Shown here: positions 30,250 through 41,874 of the stretch, piece by piece
Numbering within the stretch: position 1 is the stretch's first letter
Layout of the letters: each line of letters opens with the position of its first letter
NCBI GenBank assembly: GCA_009823395.1
Contig: CM020501.1
Span: forward strand, 16,472,861-16,536,860
Direction of reading: 5' to 3'
Source: Thamnaconus septentrionalis
Taxonomy: Eukaryota; Chordata; Actinopteri; Tetraodontiformes; Monacanthidae
DNA: 64,000 nucleotides
Program-made: the position numbers and the translations under genes
The notes under the pieces: generated by a model
Told to the model about the DNA's origin: nothing
Database searches by the model: none
Seen by the model: only the letters and a program-made list of their open reading frames with translations

Positions 30250-31235
30250 AGGAGAGGGAGAGGATGAGGAGGGAGGGAGGGGGAGTCGTCTGTTCTATGC
30301 GGGGTGGAACGAGTTCTTTGGCGAAACTTTCGTCGCAGAAAGAAAGAAAGATAGAAAGACAGAAACACTATCACACTCTTTTCTCATCCCACAGATTTAT
30401 GGATCATCTCCATTTCCCATCCGCTCATCTTCCTCTGATCCAGTGAGGGCAAGTCGCTCCACTATCAGGAAGAGGGAGGGAGTGAGGGAGTAAGTGCGAG
30501 ACAATAGACAAATAATGCACCGCGGATATATGGTTAGCGCCGACCCGGCGATCAATGGAGGACAAATCAATTCTAACAACAGGAATCTGTCGAGGGCCTG
30601 GAGGACTGATGCTGGAGGACTTGGTTTGATGTACGCTCCAGACTGATACATTACTCCCAAAGAGTATGTGGGTAAGTATGTGTTTGTGATTTACATGTGT
30701 GTGCAGCGGCTTTTCTAGCCCTGAAGTCCAAGAACACTGAAGGAGGGATCTTAAACTGTGTGTGATTGTCTTAAAATGCAAGTATCTGTTGCGTTAAAGG
30801 GCACGTTGACCTGCAAACTGCATCTCCCACAATGCACGTGTATTCTGTGAGCCGCTAGACTCCAGAGTTTCAAAATCTGGAGAGTTGAGAAATACTCTCC
30901 CAAACAGTTCCAAAATGTCCACAACTGTGAAAAGGTAAAGCAAAAAGAAGACTGCTTTCAGCCAGGATGCTAAAAGCATTTGCATTGGTGTCCAAAGGTG
31001 AACTGCTGACTGTCCATGCTGGCTAGTGCAACAGGTCGACGTAGCTGGAAGTCGTCCGCGTGCCACATCCTGCGCTGCCTTGACCTTAAACCTTGCAGGT
31101 ATATCGCTGTGTCCTAGAACGCTGTGCTAGCAGGAAGGAAAACAATTCCAGAGTAAAACAGCTCACGCCGACGTCTTTGGATCATCTCACGGGACCAAGC
31201 TGTTGTTTGGAAAAAAAAAACAACTTATTTTTGGA
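30250..31235. other. Non-coding stretch, no gene seen
   Basis: Purine-rich GAGGAGGGAGGGAGG (30265) and GAAAGAAAGATAG (30340). An acceptor/donor-like pair bounds 30 nt at 30637-30666 but the acceptor is poor. No gene called. Confidence 0.45.
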
Positions 31236-31815
31236 TTTTGTTGGGATTACTCCATAAAAGTAATCCAACTACTGATTACTCCTTAAAGAGTAATCCAATT
31301 ACTTCTTTCGCTACTTTGTTACATAAGTAATCAATTACTAATTACTTTTAGTAATTACTTTGAGTGAAAAAAAATAAAGATAAAGGAACAGTTGAGAACG
31401 TCTTCTTTCCTGCACATAACGTACAACGAACCACAATATTCTTTAATTTAGACGAGATGAACTCAAAATAATGTTTGCATTTCCAGCTACAAATACAATG
31501 GCTGTTTTTTCTTTTGCCATGCCATGCTTGTTTTGGTGCGTTGTCACATATCAATGATGTTGCATGCACGACTGCATCATCAATCAGCGACATCATTGTT
31601 TTCAGTTGTTTATCTAAATTTCAGACATTTTGTGGATAATAAGACATTTTTAGCATGCTAAATATTTCCAGAAAGTAATGGAATCGTTACTTGATAAAGT
31701 AATTATGACAAAATTACCAGTTTTGCCACAGTAATCCCGCTACATTACTCTGTTCCTAAAAAGTATTTTAATTACAGTAGTGGATTACTTAGTAATAGAT
31801 TACTCGCCAACACTG
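31236..31815 (-). mobile_element. 580-bp hAT-like element, CAGTGTTGG ends
   Basis: The right end reads, on the minus strand, CAGTGTTGGCGAGTAATC, the typical start of a large teleost family. The left end TTTTGTTGGGATTACTCC is its degraded partner. The outer arms share TAATCCAACTACTG / TAATCCACTACTG. The sub-terminal DNA is full of AGTAATTACT-like runs, as in other members. No transposase frame. Confidence 0.75.
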
Positions 31816-31896
31816 CTCGATTGTATTTATTAAAGTGTCATGTGATTTTCATCACTGTCAGATTACCATTTTACAAAACTGGACTGGATGAAGACG

Positions 31897-31914
31897 TGCA
31901 TGTGCATGTGCATG
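31897..31914 (+). repeat. Three tandem TGCATG units
   Basis: TGCATG occurs at 31897, 31903 and 31909 with no gaps. (U)GCAUG is the RBFOX-family RNA-binding site. Relevant only if this strand is transcribed. Confidence 0.9.
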
Positions 31915-32069
31915 TGCCCCCATCGAAACAGCTGCTTTGTTATAAACAGCGATCCCCACAAAGAAAGACATTTGTACAGAAAATACATCCAAAACCTTTG
32001 TCTCTCACAACAGACAAAATCCCAGATGGATAAATATCCAGGCCTCCTCTTGTGTAGTTGCTCTCACAG

Positions 32070-32248
32070 CAGGAAGACACCTCCGGGGCAGCCCTCGATG
32101 CTGCTCTGGGCGCTCGGATATCAACATCTGCTCGTCAAAGGCCCTGGGATCCCCGGGATCTGGGGGGCCGGGACAAGCTACCTGGCTTCCGCCCGACCGA
32201 ACAACTGAGGAGAAAATGGACGGGCAGATGGAGTCAGACAGGAGACAA
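32070..32248 (+). other. Candidate exon (179 nt), weak
   Basis: Acceptor-like TTGTGTAGTTGCTCTCACAG ends at 32069 and donor GTAAGT begins at 32249. One frame (starting QEDTSGAALDAALG) is open throughout. GC-rich sequence makes chance openness likely and no homologous family was recognised. It could be a non-coding exon or nothing. Confidence 0.15.
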
Positions 32249-32429
32249 GTAAGTCAAAACTCTCAGCGACGCCGCAGCCCAGATGGTATCTAAGAGGATG
32301 CATAAATATACGATGAGGAAAGATAATCGTCGGATGGCAGGCGGTGGAAACGATTTGCCCGTTGCCAGCAGAGCCGGCTGTACCTGAGAGCAGGATTTTA
32401 CACCGCGGCTGTCAAGAGCAGGAGAAAGA

Positions 32430-32925
32430 ATGTGGAGAGCGAGTCAGTCATCTTTTTCCGCCGGGCGACAGGTGACCTCTATCTTATCCCCTCCGCTGCT
32501 CTGTATCTGCCCTCCGCTCTTTGTCTCTGTCAACCTCTCCTCCCTCCCATTCATCCGCCCAAATTTCTCTCTGGTTTTCTCCGCCGCCTTTTTATTCCTC
32601 GCTCCGCCTCCGTCATTCCTGCCGCCCCCCCCCCCGCTTGTGATTCCCTTCCTGTTCCTTCTGCTTTCAGTTCCGCTGCCTGCTGCTTTTACTACCTGCA
32701 GCAGTGACTCCGGCTTCCGAGTTCGCCATCGCTCTTCATGGCGGTGTCTCTTCGGCCCGGGCCGCTTCCAGAGACCGTTAAAGGCCATCTGTTAGCCAAT
32801 CTGACAGGGGCCGCAGCACTGGCAAGTAGCCGCTAGCACTGGCTGGAAGACCCCTCCCCCCCGCCGCCGTCTGGCTGCGGCGGTGCTAACCAGGCAGCCG
32901 GAGCAGGCTGCCAGCTTTCACGCTG
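32430..32925. other. Pyrimidine- and GC-rich stretch, no gene seen
   Basis: C/T-biased + strand (32480-32700) then CpG-containing sequence. Overlapping open frames on both strands are composition artefacts. Confidence 0.5.
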
Positions 32926-32929
32926 TGTT

Positions 32930-33022
32930 TATAAACAGTCTGATTGTTCATTTGGTGGCACCTGGCGAAGGCGCTGGCCATCACCGCGGACGAAGCTCCA
33001 TCCATTTAATCAATCCGAGATG
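32930..33022. promoter_or_regulatory. Candidate regulatory block
   Basis: GTCTGATTGTTCATTTGG and CATCCATTTAATCAATCC hold SOX-like ATTGTT and homeodomain AATCAAT motifs, with GGTGGCACCTGGCG carrying an E-box (CACCTG). Confidence 0.3.
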
Positions 33023-33029
33023 GGCAAAT

Positions 33030-33845
33030 GGCTTTTTTTTTTTCCTTTTTTGGGGAGAGTAACCACTCGGTCCCCTTTTTCCTCCTCTTTCAACTCCTTA
33101 AACTCTCTCTAAGAAACAAAGTAGAGCCACAACAGCAGCGGCGCGGTGCACGACACGCCGACGCAGTGTCCGCTTTGCCCTCCGTTCGCGATCAGGTTAG
33201 TCGGGCATAAAGGTGTGAAATTGCTTACTGCTTTGTGAACCAAATCTGTTTGGTTTTTTTTTTCTCCTTTTTCCTGTGGTAATCCTGGCTTCTGGAGCCA
33301 AACGTGCACAACCTGATTTCCATTAGAAAGAGCTGAGATGGGTGGAACATGCTAAAAATATTCACTGCATCTGTTTGCAGAACCCGCACACTCGCTCCTG
33401 CTCATGATTGGTTGGGAACATGTTTGCCTGTCGCTGTTCCTCAACGCACAGAGGTTGGTACGTAAGTCACAAGGCGCAGCGTCTCGCAGAGTTACAAACA
33501 AAGTGGAAACATCTCCAATGTCCCGCGCTTTCAGTCGGTTGCCCATATTTGCTGAAAAAGCAAAAGACTTGCCCTCGTTCCTACATGTCAAGGGAAGTGA
33601 ATTATTAGGTAGGGGAAAAAAACAATAAAAAAAGACCACCGCATATCTGTCCAAGTTAGTTAGAGCCCAGTTCATCAACAAATTGTTCTTGGCCAAGCAA
33701 CATTCCAGCTCTGACCTGTCAACACATTATTGTGTTGTGGAGCACAGAGAGCCGGTTGAAATCTTCGATAGCAATGCAGTAGAATGATTATCATCTTTAG
33801 ACATATACTCAAGATGATACATAAACACAAGATGGGTCTATGTGC
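33030..33845. other. Non-coding stretch, no gene seen
   Basis: T runs at 33031 and 33252, otherwise plain. No exon or element called. Confidence 0.45.
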
Positions 33846-33846
33846 T

Positions 33847-33848
<2 letters not shown>

Positions 33849-33882
<34 letters not shown>
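33849..33882. repeat. (GT)n microsatellite
   Basis: About 16 GT units. Confidence 0.95.
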
Positions 33883-33884
<2 letters not shown>

Positions 33885-34710
33885 TGGAGCTACCGAAGGG
33901 TCAATTATGTTTCGGACAAATTACAAACCACTCATAACAAGTCAAGAAAAAAATAAAAACTGCGTCCTGCTCAAACATGGATTGTCAGGCCAGTGACAGC
34001 TCAGGCCCATTAGTGGCTCCTGCGTTAAAAGAGTTATCTTGAGTAATTAATTAAACGTAAGAAGTAAGCAAGAGGGTGCTTTGGCGAGCGTTTAAACTGC
34101 AATGCCTCTGTCATCATTTCTACATGTGACTTTATCATCATTAAAAAGCCACTTTATTCCAGCGCCGTTCAAAAACCGTTCTGAAATAATATGTACAATT
34201 GCTCTTCCAACAAATTAGACTCGGATATTTAATCATTCACATCAGAATGTACATTGTGTGAATAGGACTTTGATGAGCATTGATTGCGGCACGGATGACT
34301 TCTTCGGGAGTGAAAAAAACAAAAAAAAAAATACAGGGTGAGGTTGAGGCGAGACGGATGAGCGTGTTGAGGCTTTCAATCAGCACGGCTGAAAAAAGAG
34401 AAGAAAAAAAAACACAGTGTGTATTCCACTGTAGTCTCGAGAATTTGGAGCCTGTGACTGTGTGACTGGCAAGCGGCTGACTTTAATTACGTCTCGGAAA
34501 CAAACACAGTGTTAAAAAAAAAGGGGGTCGGGGCGTGTCAAAGGGCGGCCTGCAGCTCCGGCAGTTCCCCTCAGTTTCTACCTGAGGTTCTGGAAACGAA
34601 GCTTTGTTTTGAGCAATGAACAATGTGACAACTCGCCTGCCACCCTTTTAACATTATTAATAACAGGTAAGTAGTTGGTGAGTGTTGTTCTGATGACCTT
34701 GGTTCCTGCT
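33885..34710. other. Non-coding stretch, no gene seen
   Basis: ATCTTGAGTAATTAATTAA (34037) is homeodomain-like but isolated. CAG-GTAAGT at 34664-34672 is a consensus splice donor without a convincing exon before it. Confidence 0.45.
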
Positions 34711-34715
34711 GCTGC

Positions 34716-35302
34716 GGCCAAAATCACTCACTGCTCAATGTGGCATTTTTTCACGGTGTCTGAATGACAGAATTATCGGTATTCACTATAAAGCCCACTC
34801 AGTGCATCCTACAGTGCATTCTGAAGTAGTGGACAGTCAGTGGGCTCTTACCAGGTGATATCACCCAGCATGAAAAACGGCACAACAAAAGAAAACAGAA
34901 CAGAAAAATGAATACTGAGTGGCTGTATTTTTTATTTTTTTTGGCAGATATTTTCAACGGATTGGAACCGACGTGTTGCTCCTAGTTATTGCTGTGTCTC
35001 AAGAATTGTATGGACGCGTTAGAAAGTCAAATCACTAAAATGATGTGGTAATTATATTTTTCTGGTGACAAGACTCTGTCAAATATTTGTTAGCGCAGAC
35101 ATTTGTGCTGTTTTTTTTTTCAGTTTTTCAGCCCATCAATGACACATAATAAATGTGCAACACGGCCAGCACTGACATAATTATACAACGTTTAAGTTAT
35201 CGGTCACAGTGACGTCCGGAATGTCTCTTATAGTGATGTGGTCTGCTAGATCAAACCTCCTATATGGGCAGAAGTAAGTAGTGAGGGAATTGGGATAAAG
35301 CC
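34716..35302. mobile_element. About 587-bp MITE, relative of the 156-bp copy
   Basis: The left end GGCCAAAATCACTCACTG and right end GTGAGGGAATTGGGATAAAG are diverged inverted repeats of the GGCTGTGTCCGAAATCACTCAC type. The interior ATTATCGGTATTCACTATAA is shared with the 156-bp element at 18522 (ATCGGTATTCACTG), and GTAGTGGACAGTCAGTGGG is typical of full-length members. Ends are placed within a few bases. Confidence 0.6.
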
Positions 35303-35309
35303 ATGGTCT

Positions 35310-36000
35310 TCAACCATTCTGACCTCTGTCCCCTGACATTAACAAGACATTTTACTCCACCCAGCCATTCTTAATAGTAAATGGTGATCACAAATAATAC
35401 CTTATTAAATAATGCAGCTCATAACAGTGCATGATATTTAACAGTCAATGGAAGGTAGTCATGCAAAATAAACAAAATAAAAATGTTCTTGGTGGATTGC
35501 AGAGAGTAAGAGACAGAAAAATAAGAGAATGGAAAATGACCGGCAGCCCTGCTCCTGGAGCTGGAGGCCTGCTAGCCTCCCTCTGTGAGCCAAAAATATA
35601 AAGGGCATGGTGTTTCTAATGAGATCTGTCCACGCTGAGGACGCCTGTGTTGTGTCACTCGCCGCCGGTGGCACATCCCTGACGCGTTTCTTCGATAGTT
35701 TGTGAGCCGGAGCAACCAGATCTGCTGGTGAGTCAAGTGGGGAGTTAATTTGATTTGACTGATCAAAACAGAGAAAGAAAGGGGGGGATTGGAAAAAAAA
35801 GGCTGCGGGGCCATTCCAGGAAGTCTAAAACTGGAGGGTGGGAACAACACAATGCTTCTCTTTGTCCGTGCGGCTCTGCCACAGCACATGTGCGACAAGT
35901 GACCGTTTCCAGCTGCTGGGCCGCATCCCAATATTCTCACCATTGGTGCCAATTGTGGCTTGGATGCAGTTTCAGATGCATATTATTTCATTTCAACTTT
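35310..36000. other. Non-coding stretch, no gene seen
   Basis: Plain sequence. No element ends or motif cluster called. Confidence 0.45.
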
Positions 36001-36002
36001 GT

Positions 36003-36058
36003 TTGTAATAAAATGCACTTTTTAGTAATTACTTTAGTAGTTACTCAACTAACACCCC
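36003..36058 (-). repeat. Fragment of GTGTTGG-type hAT-like family
   Basis: In reverse it reads GGGGTGTTAGTTGAGTAACT then AAAGTAATTACT, matching the end and sub-terminal pattern of the 31236-31815 element. Only one end is visible. Confidence 0.35.
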
Positions 36059-36304
36059 GTGGGCCATTTTAACATTCAATCATACATGTATTGGACGTCC
36101 ATTGACCATATTTGAAAAGACAAGCTCTTTGCCTTCTGAAAATTCACCAGAACAGTCGCTCTGTTCTGTGACACATCACAAGCGACAAAGGTTGCAGCCT
36201 CTTTAGTTTGGCAGATTTGTGCACCAAACTGTGTCATTTTTTTTGTTTTGTTTTTTGTAAAGCTTCTTCAAACTTAGATTCTCAGAAATCCATGTCTGAT
36301 GCCA

Positions 36305-36400
36305 TTCAAAGAAGAAGAAACTTTATTTGTCACAGTTGCAGAATGCAGTCAACACTTTGGCCTGGCAGGTTGTGTGCTTGATTGTAACACAGGTCTTCCT
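36305..36400 (+). repeat. Interspersed repeat fragment ('AAACTTTATTTGTCAC')
   Basis: AAGAAGAAACTTTATTTGTC is a frequent start in fish repeats related to the CTTGCTCAAGGG family at 17235. The 3' limit is unclear. Confidence 0.4.
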
Positions 36401-36549
36401 GCTTGTTGTCTGCACGTTGTCTCTGCGTCAATGTGGGACCTCATCAGTCCAAACTCGTGCGCATTAGGTGCATTTGTGAGCGTGCACATGCGTTGGTCTG
36501 TCTGAGATTAACATCAGTACCCTGTGTCCCACTCAGCACTCTGAGTGCA

Positions 36550-36600
36550 CATTAAGCAGTGATGGAAAACGGATGGATGGATGGAAGAGGAATGGATGTA
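36550..36600 (+). repeat. Repeat tail with (ATGG)n
   Basis: AAGCAGTGATGGAAAACGG then ATGGATGGATGG matches the GATAAGCGG..AATGGATGG tail of the same family as 15487. Confidence 0.6.
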
Positions 36601-36754
36601 AATTTAGTGACCGTCACTCGCGGCCCTGGAGTAGTGAGACGGGGCTACAAGACTTTATCGTCTGACATGCACATAACAATGCTGCAAATTTACTTTTGCA
36701 TTGCATTCCACCCATCCTCTTTTGAGGCCTTCACCCCTGACCCCTGACCCCCCA

Positions 36755-36840
36755 ACAGAGGAAGAACATGGAAACCCGCCTGCTGCGGAGCTCAACCCGC
36801 AACCTCTTCACCTTGCAGCACCGTGCCGCCACCACAGTAG
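36755..36840 (-). repeat. Teleost interspersed repeat fragment, reverse orientation
   Basis: GAACATGGAAACCCGCC, AGCTCAACCCGCAACC and TGCAGCACCGTGCCGCCAC read in reverse as the head of the family at 27155 (tRNA-like start, degraded B-box, then the TTTCCATGTTC block). Confidence 0.55.
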
Positions 36841-36849
36841 ACTAAGGAA

Positions 36850-37476
36850 TTCAGTTGGGCGGTGAAAAAAGCGAAACAGGATTTTAATTCATGGACAATG
36901 TGCACCTTGACATCAGCGCGCCTATGTCCCTAGATGAATAATAGAACCTTATTAAAAAATCCCCTTTTTTTTCCTTTCGCATTCTATTGCCGGCCAAGCT
37001 CGCAGAAGGACTGAATCATCTTCCTGTCCTCTGGCTGCGGCGCGCAGACGCACACCAGTGACCAAACACAACTACCTCTTAATATCGGCTCTAAGAGGTA
37101 CGATCAGACCGACGAGCCCGCGGCTCCATAATAGAGGCAGGCAAATAAACACGGCTCTCCCGTGGACTTCTGAATATATGTTGTGTTTTTTTTTCCGTCC
37201 GTCTGGCAGCGGGTGAAGGTCAGGACGAGCGGGTGGGAGTGTGTGTGTGTGGATGGGGTCTCAGCTGACTAACGTGCTCTCTGGCTATATCTGTATTCCT
37301 CTAACCCTCACATGGTCGGCTTGTGATATCCGGGTTTTGACTGGCAAGGGTAAAAAGCCTTTGATTTGAAGATGCTTCTTCCCTCCGGGTGGCGAGGGGG
37401 CCGCGCTACAAAGTCATAACACAGCACAATGGGCCCCTTGTTGTCAGATGATTAGGCCGACTGGTGTCTGCGCCGG

Positions 37477-37480
<4 letters not shown>
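36850..37480. other. Non-coding stretch, no gene seen
   Basis: CpG-containing sequence around 37025-37160 and an imperfect repeat of TAAGAGGTACG. Nothing firm. Confidence 0.4.

Positions 37481-37481
<1 letters not shown>

Positions 37482-37508
<27 letters not shown>
37482..37508. repeat. (GT)n microsatellite
   Basis: About 13 GT units. Confidence 0.95.
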
Positions 37509-37509
<1 letters not shown>

Positions 37510-37791
37510 CTGTTGTCTGCTTGTGTCTCACAGCGGTTTCAAATAACAATACATGTCAGGGCCTGTGAATAAGCATCCTAACTGGCAGGCTCCTTTTTTG
37601 TCTGCCAGAGCCCTTTTCAATATTTTGTGAGAATGTCAGCGTGTTGATCAGGGACTTGCCAGAGGGGCCACAAACAGGAAAAAAAAAAAAAAAACAACAA
37701 ACCACTGAGCTGTGGTCGATTAAAGAGGAAAATAAAGCTGTTCACATGTGTGTGTCTCTTGGAAAACAGCTTTCGCTATCCACATACAGAG

Positions 37792-37870
37792 CAGGGGTTC
37801 CCAACCCCTGGTCCTTGGACCACCGCTAGGGCCCAGGCCACTAAATAAATGAATAATATTTTTCTTTTGT
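37792..37870 (+). mobile_element. Truncated hAT end (CAGGGGTTCCCAAC type)
   Basis: CAGGGGTTCCCAACCCCTGG followed by GGACCACCGCTAGGGCCC is the well-known start of a vertebrate hAT group whose sequence continues as a CCGCGGACCGG-like stretch. The opposite end is not visible. Confidence 0.65.
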
Positions 37871-38014
37871 TAAAAAAAAGGACCCAAACACCTTCCAGCA
37901 AAAGAAAGCTGAATTTATTAGAAAATACCAAGAATCCTTGAAATTCTTGAATTAAGCTCTTTCCAACAGGTGACTCATTGGGCCATGCATGATGCTTGAA
38001 AAAAGATCATTCAA

Positions 38015-38110
38015 TCCATCAGCATTTATTTACACAGCACTTTACAGCGCAAAAGCTGAGCAAAGTGCTTGAAAACAGAATAAAATGAATGACATGCAAC
38101 ATTATTAAAT
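38015..38110 (+). repeat. 'TTTATTTACACAGCAC' interspersed repeat
   Basis: GCATTTATTTACACAGCACT then GAGCAAAGTGCTTGAAAAC parallels the copies at 8505 and 27739, again in + orientation. Confidence 0.5.
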
Positions 38111-38800
38111 ATCATAAATACTATCAAATGCCACAGCACTCGCTTGCTTGTTAAAAGCCGTTCTGGATAAATCAGTTTTGTTGTTGGCTTCAAAAAGGCG
38201 TTAGCCAAAACAAAGTGGAAAAGCCTGAGCTCCCAAGGAGGCAACAATCCAATGCAGAGATATGAAGGAAGAAGCCACTGGCTGTAAAATGTGTTTAATG
38301 CCTGAGACTACGTATTAAAACTTCACACAAACTGTACAACGCCACTCGAGGATGAACTCTTTGCTTTCTGACGAAGAGTTCACGGCGAAACTCACTACCT
38401 GTTGAGGAGGCCGTAAGACATTTTAAGGCTTTTTTATGTACATTCATGCATGCTGCTAAAATACACTTTTTAAATCATTTTCCTGCCGAACCTCTTCTGT
38501 GTATGTTTGCATTGGCTTTAAAAAGGCAGGTTGGAAATAGTGTGAATTTCAAGGGAAGTGAGGACGTGAAGCAAAAAAAAAAACTCTTAACATTTGCACC
38601 TTGTCCTCGGAACGTCCCACAAATGGATGTTGGAAACAACTTCGCACCTCCATGTCTCCTGGATTCAAGTCAAGGTGGAAGATATTCTGAGACTGGTTCC
38701 ATTTAGAACATTGCCTCGACATCCTGAAAAAGGATAATCTACAGTGACATAATATACATAAGGAACTAAAGGAAACTCAGGGCTCCTCACTGGCTGATCA

Positions 38801-38850
38801 CTGACACTTTATTAGCTACTAGCAGGGTGTACCTCATTAAGCGACCAGTA
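38801..38850. repeat. Collapsed palindromic MITE (TTTATTAG / CTCATTAA)
   Basis: CACTTTATTAGCTAC and, 10 bases later, GGTGTACCTCATTAAGCG are inverted and resemble the two ends of a fish element (ACTTTATTAGGTACACC). The centre is lost. Another end of the family is at 63937. Confidence 0.5.
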
Positions 38851-38859
38851 AATTTGTGT

Positions 38860-40620
38860 TGCAATACCAATCGTAAAATAAATTCCATTGTGTGTCTGAT
38901 CCCTAAATTGTCTTGCAATGAATGCCCCCGTCGTGCACAAAAGGTTCAGAGCGTCTGAGGGTAAATGCTCAGAAAACAAGAGCACGGAGGGCCATCGTGG
39001 ACCAGCAGGTGAGCCAGGTTCTTCAGCCTTTCACACTCATCGCCTCCAACCTGCTCAGAGCACTCCAATAGCGCACCCCTTTGGCAGTGGCGGATCTCTC
39101 TTTTTCTTCTTCTCATTTGTGTTTTGTCATCCTAACGATGAGAACGTAGGAAGAGAGATGAAAAAAAAATACCAGGAGGATAAAATGGCTCCAAAAACAA
39201 TAATGTGCGCCGAACAGCTAATAACTGTCTAAATACTAATTTGCATGTTATTGTTTTTCGCAAATGATTGCAGCAACACCTCCTCTGGCATTATTACAGC
39301 TCAGGCAGCGGAAAATTATGTTGGCGAAGGGCGACCCAGAAGAAGAAGGGCAAGAAGAAGTGAAAAAAAAAAACCCTCATTTTTTAAAAGACAAAAGCAG
39401 CGAGGGGAGAGAAGAAAAAAAGTAAAGCAAGGTGAATGTGACTAATTAAATCATACATAGCGTGACTGCAGGGCGGCTCCGGTGGGGCTGTGGGGGAGGG
39501 GCAGGAAGAGCGGGTGGGTGGTGGTGGTGGGGGGGGAGCCGGGAGTCAAAGCAGGAAATTTAAGTGGAGATCAGGTCAAGGAAATCAAAGCCCCTCCAGG
39601 CGAGGCCCAACCAAACATGTCCCGCTCAATGAGGTGCGAGCGCAGAGACAAGCTCCGACCTCTCACCCCCTCACCTCCGTGTGTTTGGGGAAGGGTCACG
39701 CGGAGGCACGTCTACCTCGCCGCTTGGCATGTTTCGCCCTGAGGGGAAGGGTTTTTTTTTTTTTTTTTCTCCAACGGCAGGAGGGGAGATGATGGAAGAA
39801 AATACATTTTTCTGTCTGTGTGTGTTTTTGAAGATCCGCGCCGCACTTTGTATATACAACAGGGGGCAAGGATCAAGTTTCTCTTTTTTTTTCAATTCTT
39901 TTAATTTTTTTTGTGCAGCGCAATGAATCATTATATCTCTAAAGCGGAGGCTCTCGGTAAATGGGATTTCCACCCATGTCTCTGCCATTAAAGGGCTAAT
40001 GTGCTGCATTGTTCCCACGTTTCGCTATTAGTGCAGCGATATTAAATTCGCTGGAGCGGAAACGTGCGCCGTCGGCAACTTAACCGGCATCACCTTCAAT
40101 TCCGGCGGCTTTTTGAATGTCTCCCGATGGACTTTGGAGAAAGAGAGAGAGAGAGACAGAAAGAAAAAAAAAACAATAGTCAGCCACAGGTTCCTCCGTG
40201 GATTCCAGTCTACGCTTCAAAAAGATAAAATTGTGTTATACGTCGTTAAAATGACTTTCCTTCCATTCTCTCCCTCTTTGGCTCATTTTCATCACACGTA
40301 TCAGAAATTGCCCACAAATGTCTGAAACAATAAGATTCTGTTTCCTTTTTTTTGGTGGGTGGGGGGGCGGATAAAGTGCAATTAGTGATGGTGAATTTAC
40401 TTGTTGGCAATACTCGGACGACTGTGGCCTCGGGGCTTCCTTAATGTGGACTGACATGCAGCCACTCAGTTCCTGCAGGGGTGGGGGAAAAGAAAAAAAA
40501 AAAAGGAAGAAGTGCACACACACAGTGTGGCTTTGTTTGTTGAAATCCTTATTCCCAGTGTATTGAGCTGTTTCACCGTGTGAGCGTTAGTGAGGTTGTT
40601 AACCGAGAGATCTGACCTGA
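38860..40620. other. Non-coding stretch with G-rich tract and A/T runs
   Basis: Contains a G-rich tract (39488-39540, several GGG runs), T runs at 39751 and 39883, and AT-motif islands near 39239 (ATTTGCAT at 39239-39246) and 40030 (GCGATATTAAATTCGC). CAG-GTGAGC at 39008 is a donor-like site without a supported exon. Confidence 0.4.
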
Positions 40621-40639
40621 AATGAAATGAGAGCCAGAG

Positions 40640-40765
40640 CAAGTTGAAATATAGGCGTTGGGAAAAATGGAAGAGATTTGCATTTGAATTAAGGAAGCGA
40701 AAGTGGAAATTACAAGGAGAGGCATATCTTATTTAATTGGGCTTGCAGCATATCTTGACACCGCT
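40640..40765 (+). promoter_or_regulatory. Candidate enhancer with POU octamer
   Basis: GAGATTTGCATTTGAATTAA contains ATTTGCAT at 40676-40683 followed directly by GAATTAA. Further on are CTTATTTAATTGGGC and CAGCATATCTTGAC. The sequence is complex and repeat-free for more than 120 bp. Confidence 0.42.
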
Positions 40766-40819
40766 TGGAAGTGGGCTATTTGGTTGACAGCCTATAACTG
40801 ACTCAAGTAGCCCGGGCAA

Positions 40820-41595
40820 CATATATATATATATTCACTTCTGGTGAATGCGTGTGTTTTGCTCGTTGGCAAGATCGAATGTGATCGGGGGTCGATGAGG
40901 AGATTCTCTCCACACGCCGACTGCAAAGCACGAAGCCGGCAGCTCGTCGCTGCGTTAGCTCCGACAAGGCATCTCCTTTGGGTTTGTGCCTGCACAAGGC
41001 AACTAAATAGCTACCAGTTAAAGATTATTTTTTTGTTGTTGTTTTAGATAATAAGAACAATCTAAAATTGAAAGAGGCATGAGCAGGAAGAGAGAGGATG
41101 CAAAAATAGCTTGCGCTAAATAGGTAGCGTGTCCGACTGCCTAGAGACGTGAGTGTGGTTCTGATTTTCTCATCTCAACCTCTATCCTCTTGATAAAGAC
41201 CGTACGGAATGAAACACAAGTACACAATTTATACAAGTGATAGTTCATCCAAGTCAGTCCAAACTTAGACACTAAGACCTGATTTCAAACAATAAACCAA
41301 CTGCACGGAATCTTATCTGATAAATGAATTGATATGAATCCATCAAAATACAAGCAAAAATAATAATACATTTTGTGAAAGTAAGAAAAACCATTGAATG
41401 ATGCAACACAATGTCATCGTCATTGTCTTCAACCAGAGGAGCAGAAGAAAATTCACCAGAGGTGACCACCGAACTGATCTGTGTATTTTATGGGTCAGTT
41501 AAAGAAAAGTGCAAAATATTTTTTTGTAAAATTGAAAACCATTAAGAACTATTCACATCAGTCGAGAGAGAAGGGGTTAGAGAGGGAGATCTACA
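40820..41595. other. Non-coding stretch, no gene seen
   Basis: A short TA run at 40822-40834, otherwise plain sequence with overlapping short open frames on both strands. Confidence 0.45.
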
Positions 41596-41870
41596 CAAAC
41601 CAGCTCAGTTGTAAGAGTCATTTTCTGGAACTGGGAGCATGTGAGTTCGATCCCCAGGTGGGTTAAACTGGAAAAGTGGAACCCTGGTTGGGCCTCAGCA
41701 TCAGGGGTTGGACCTGGAGGGTTGGACCAGCCTGTGATTCCAGACTTTCCACTGCTGCTGCTGTTCACCGCTCCCTCAGGGCACGGATCAACTGTGGAGA
41801 ACAAATTCCATCTGCTCAGGTATGTGGCCATTAGTGGGACTGCTTAACCTTTAACCGTAACCTCATTAAA
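41596..41870 (+). mobile_element. tRNA-derived SINE
   Basis: The head carries a pol III A-box-like AGCTCAGTTGTAAGAG (from 41602) and a B-box GAGTTCGATCC (41643-41653). The boxes are about 41 bases apart, as in tRNA genes. The rest of a tRNA fold (acceptor stem, anticodon arm) is not preserved, so it is not a working tRNA. The body (GGTTAAACTGGAAAAGTGG, CTGCTGCTGCTGTTCACC, CAGGTATGTGGCC) has no long open frame of note. Confidence 0.6.
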
Positions 41871-41874
41871 GAGA

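Noticed and set aside
30637..30666. 30-nt micro-exon between CTCCAG and GTAAGTATG
   Set aside because: The acceptor lacks a pyrimidine tract and the segment has no partner exon in phase.
34575..34666. 92-nt exon ending at a consensus CAG-GTAAGT donor
   Set aside because: Open in only one frame, no protein-like composition and no neighbouring exon; donor alone is not enough.
38930..39010. Exon ending at CAG-GTGAGC
   Set aside because: No acceptor with a pyrimidine tract upstream and no domain.
41596..41668. Functional tRNA gene
   Set aside because: A- and B-box are present but the acceptor stem and anticodon arm do not pair, so it is a SINE head.
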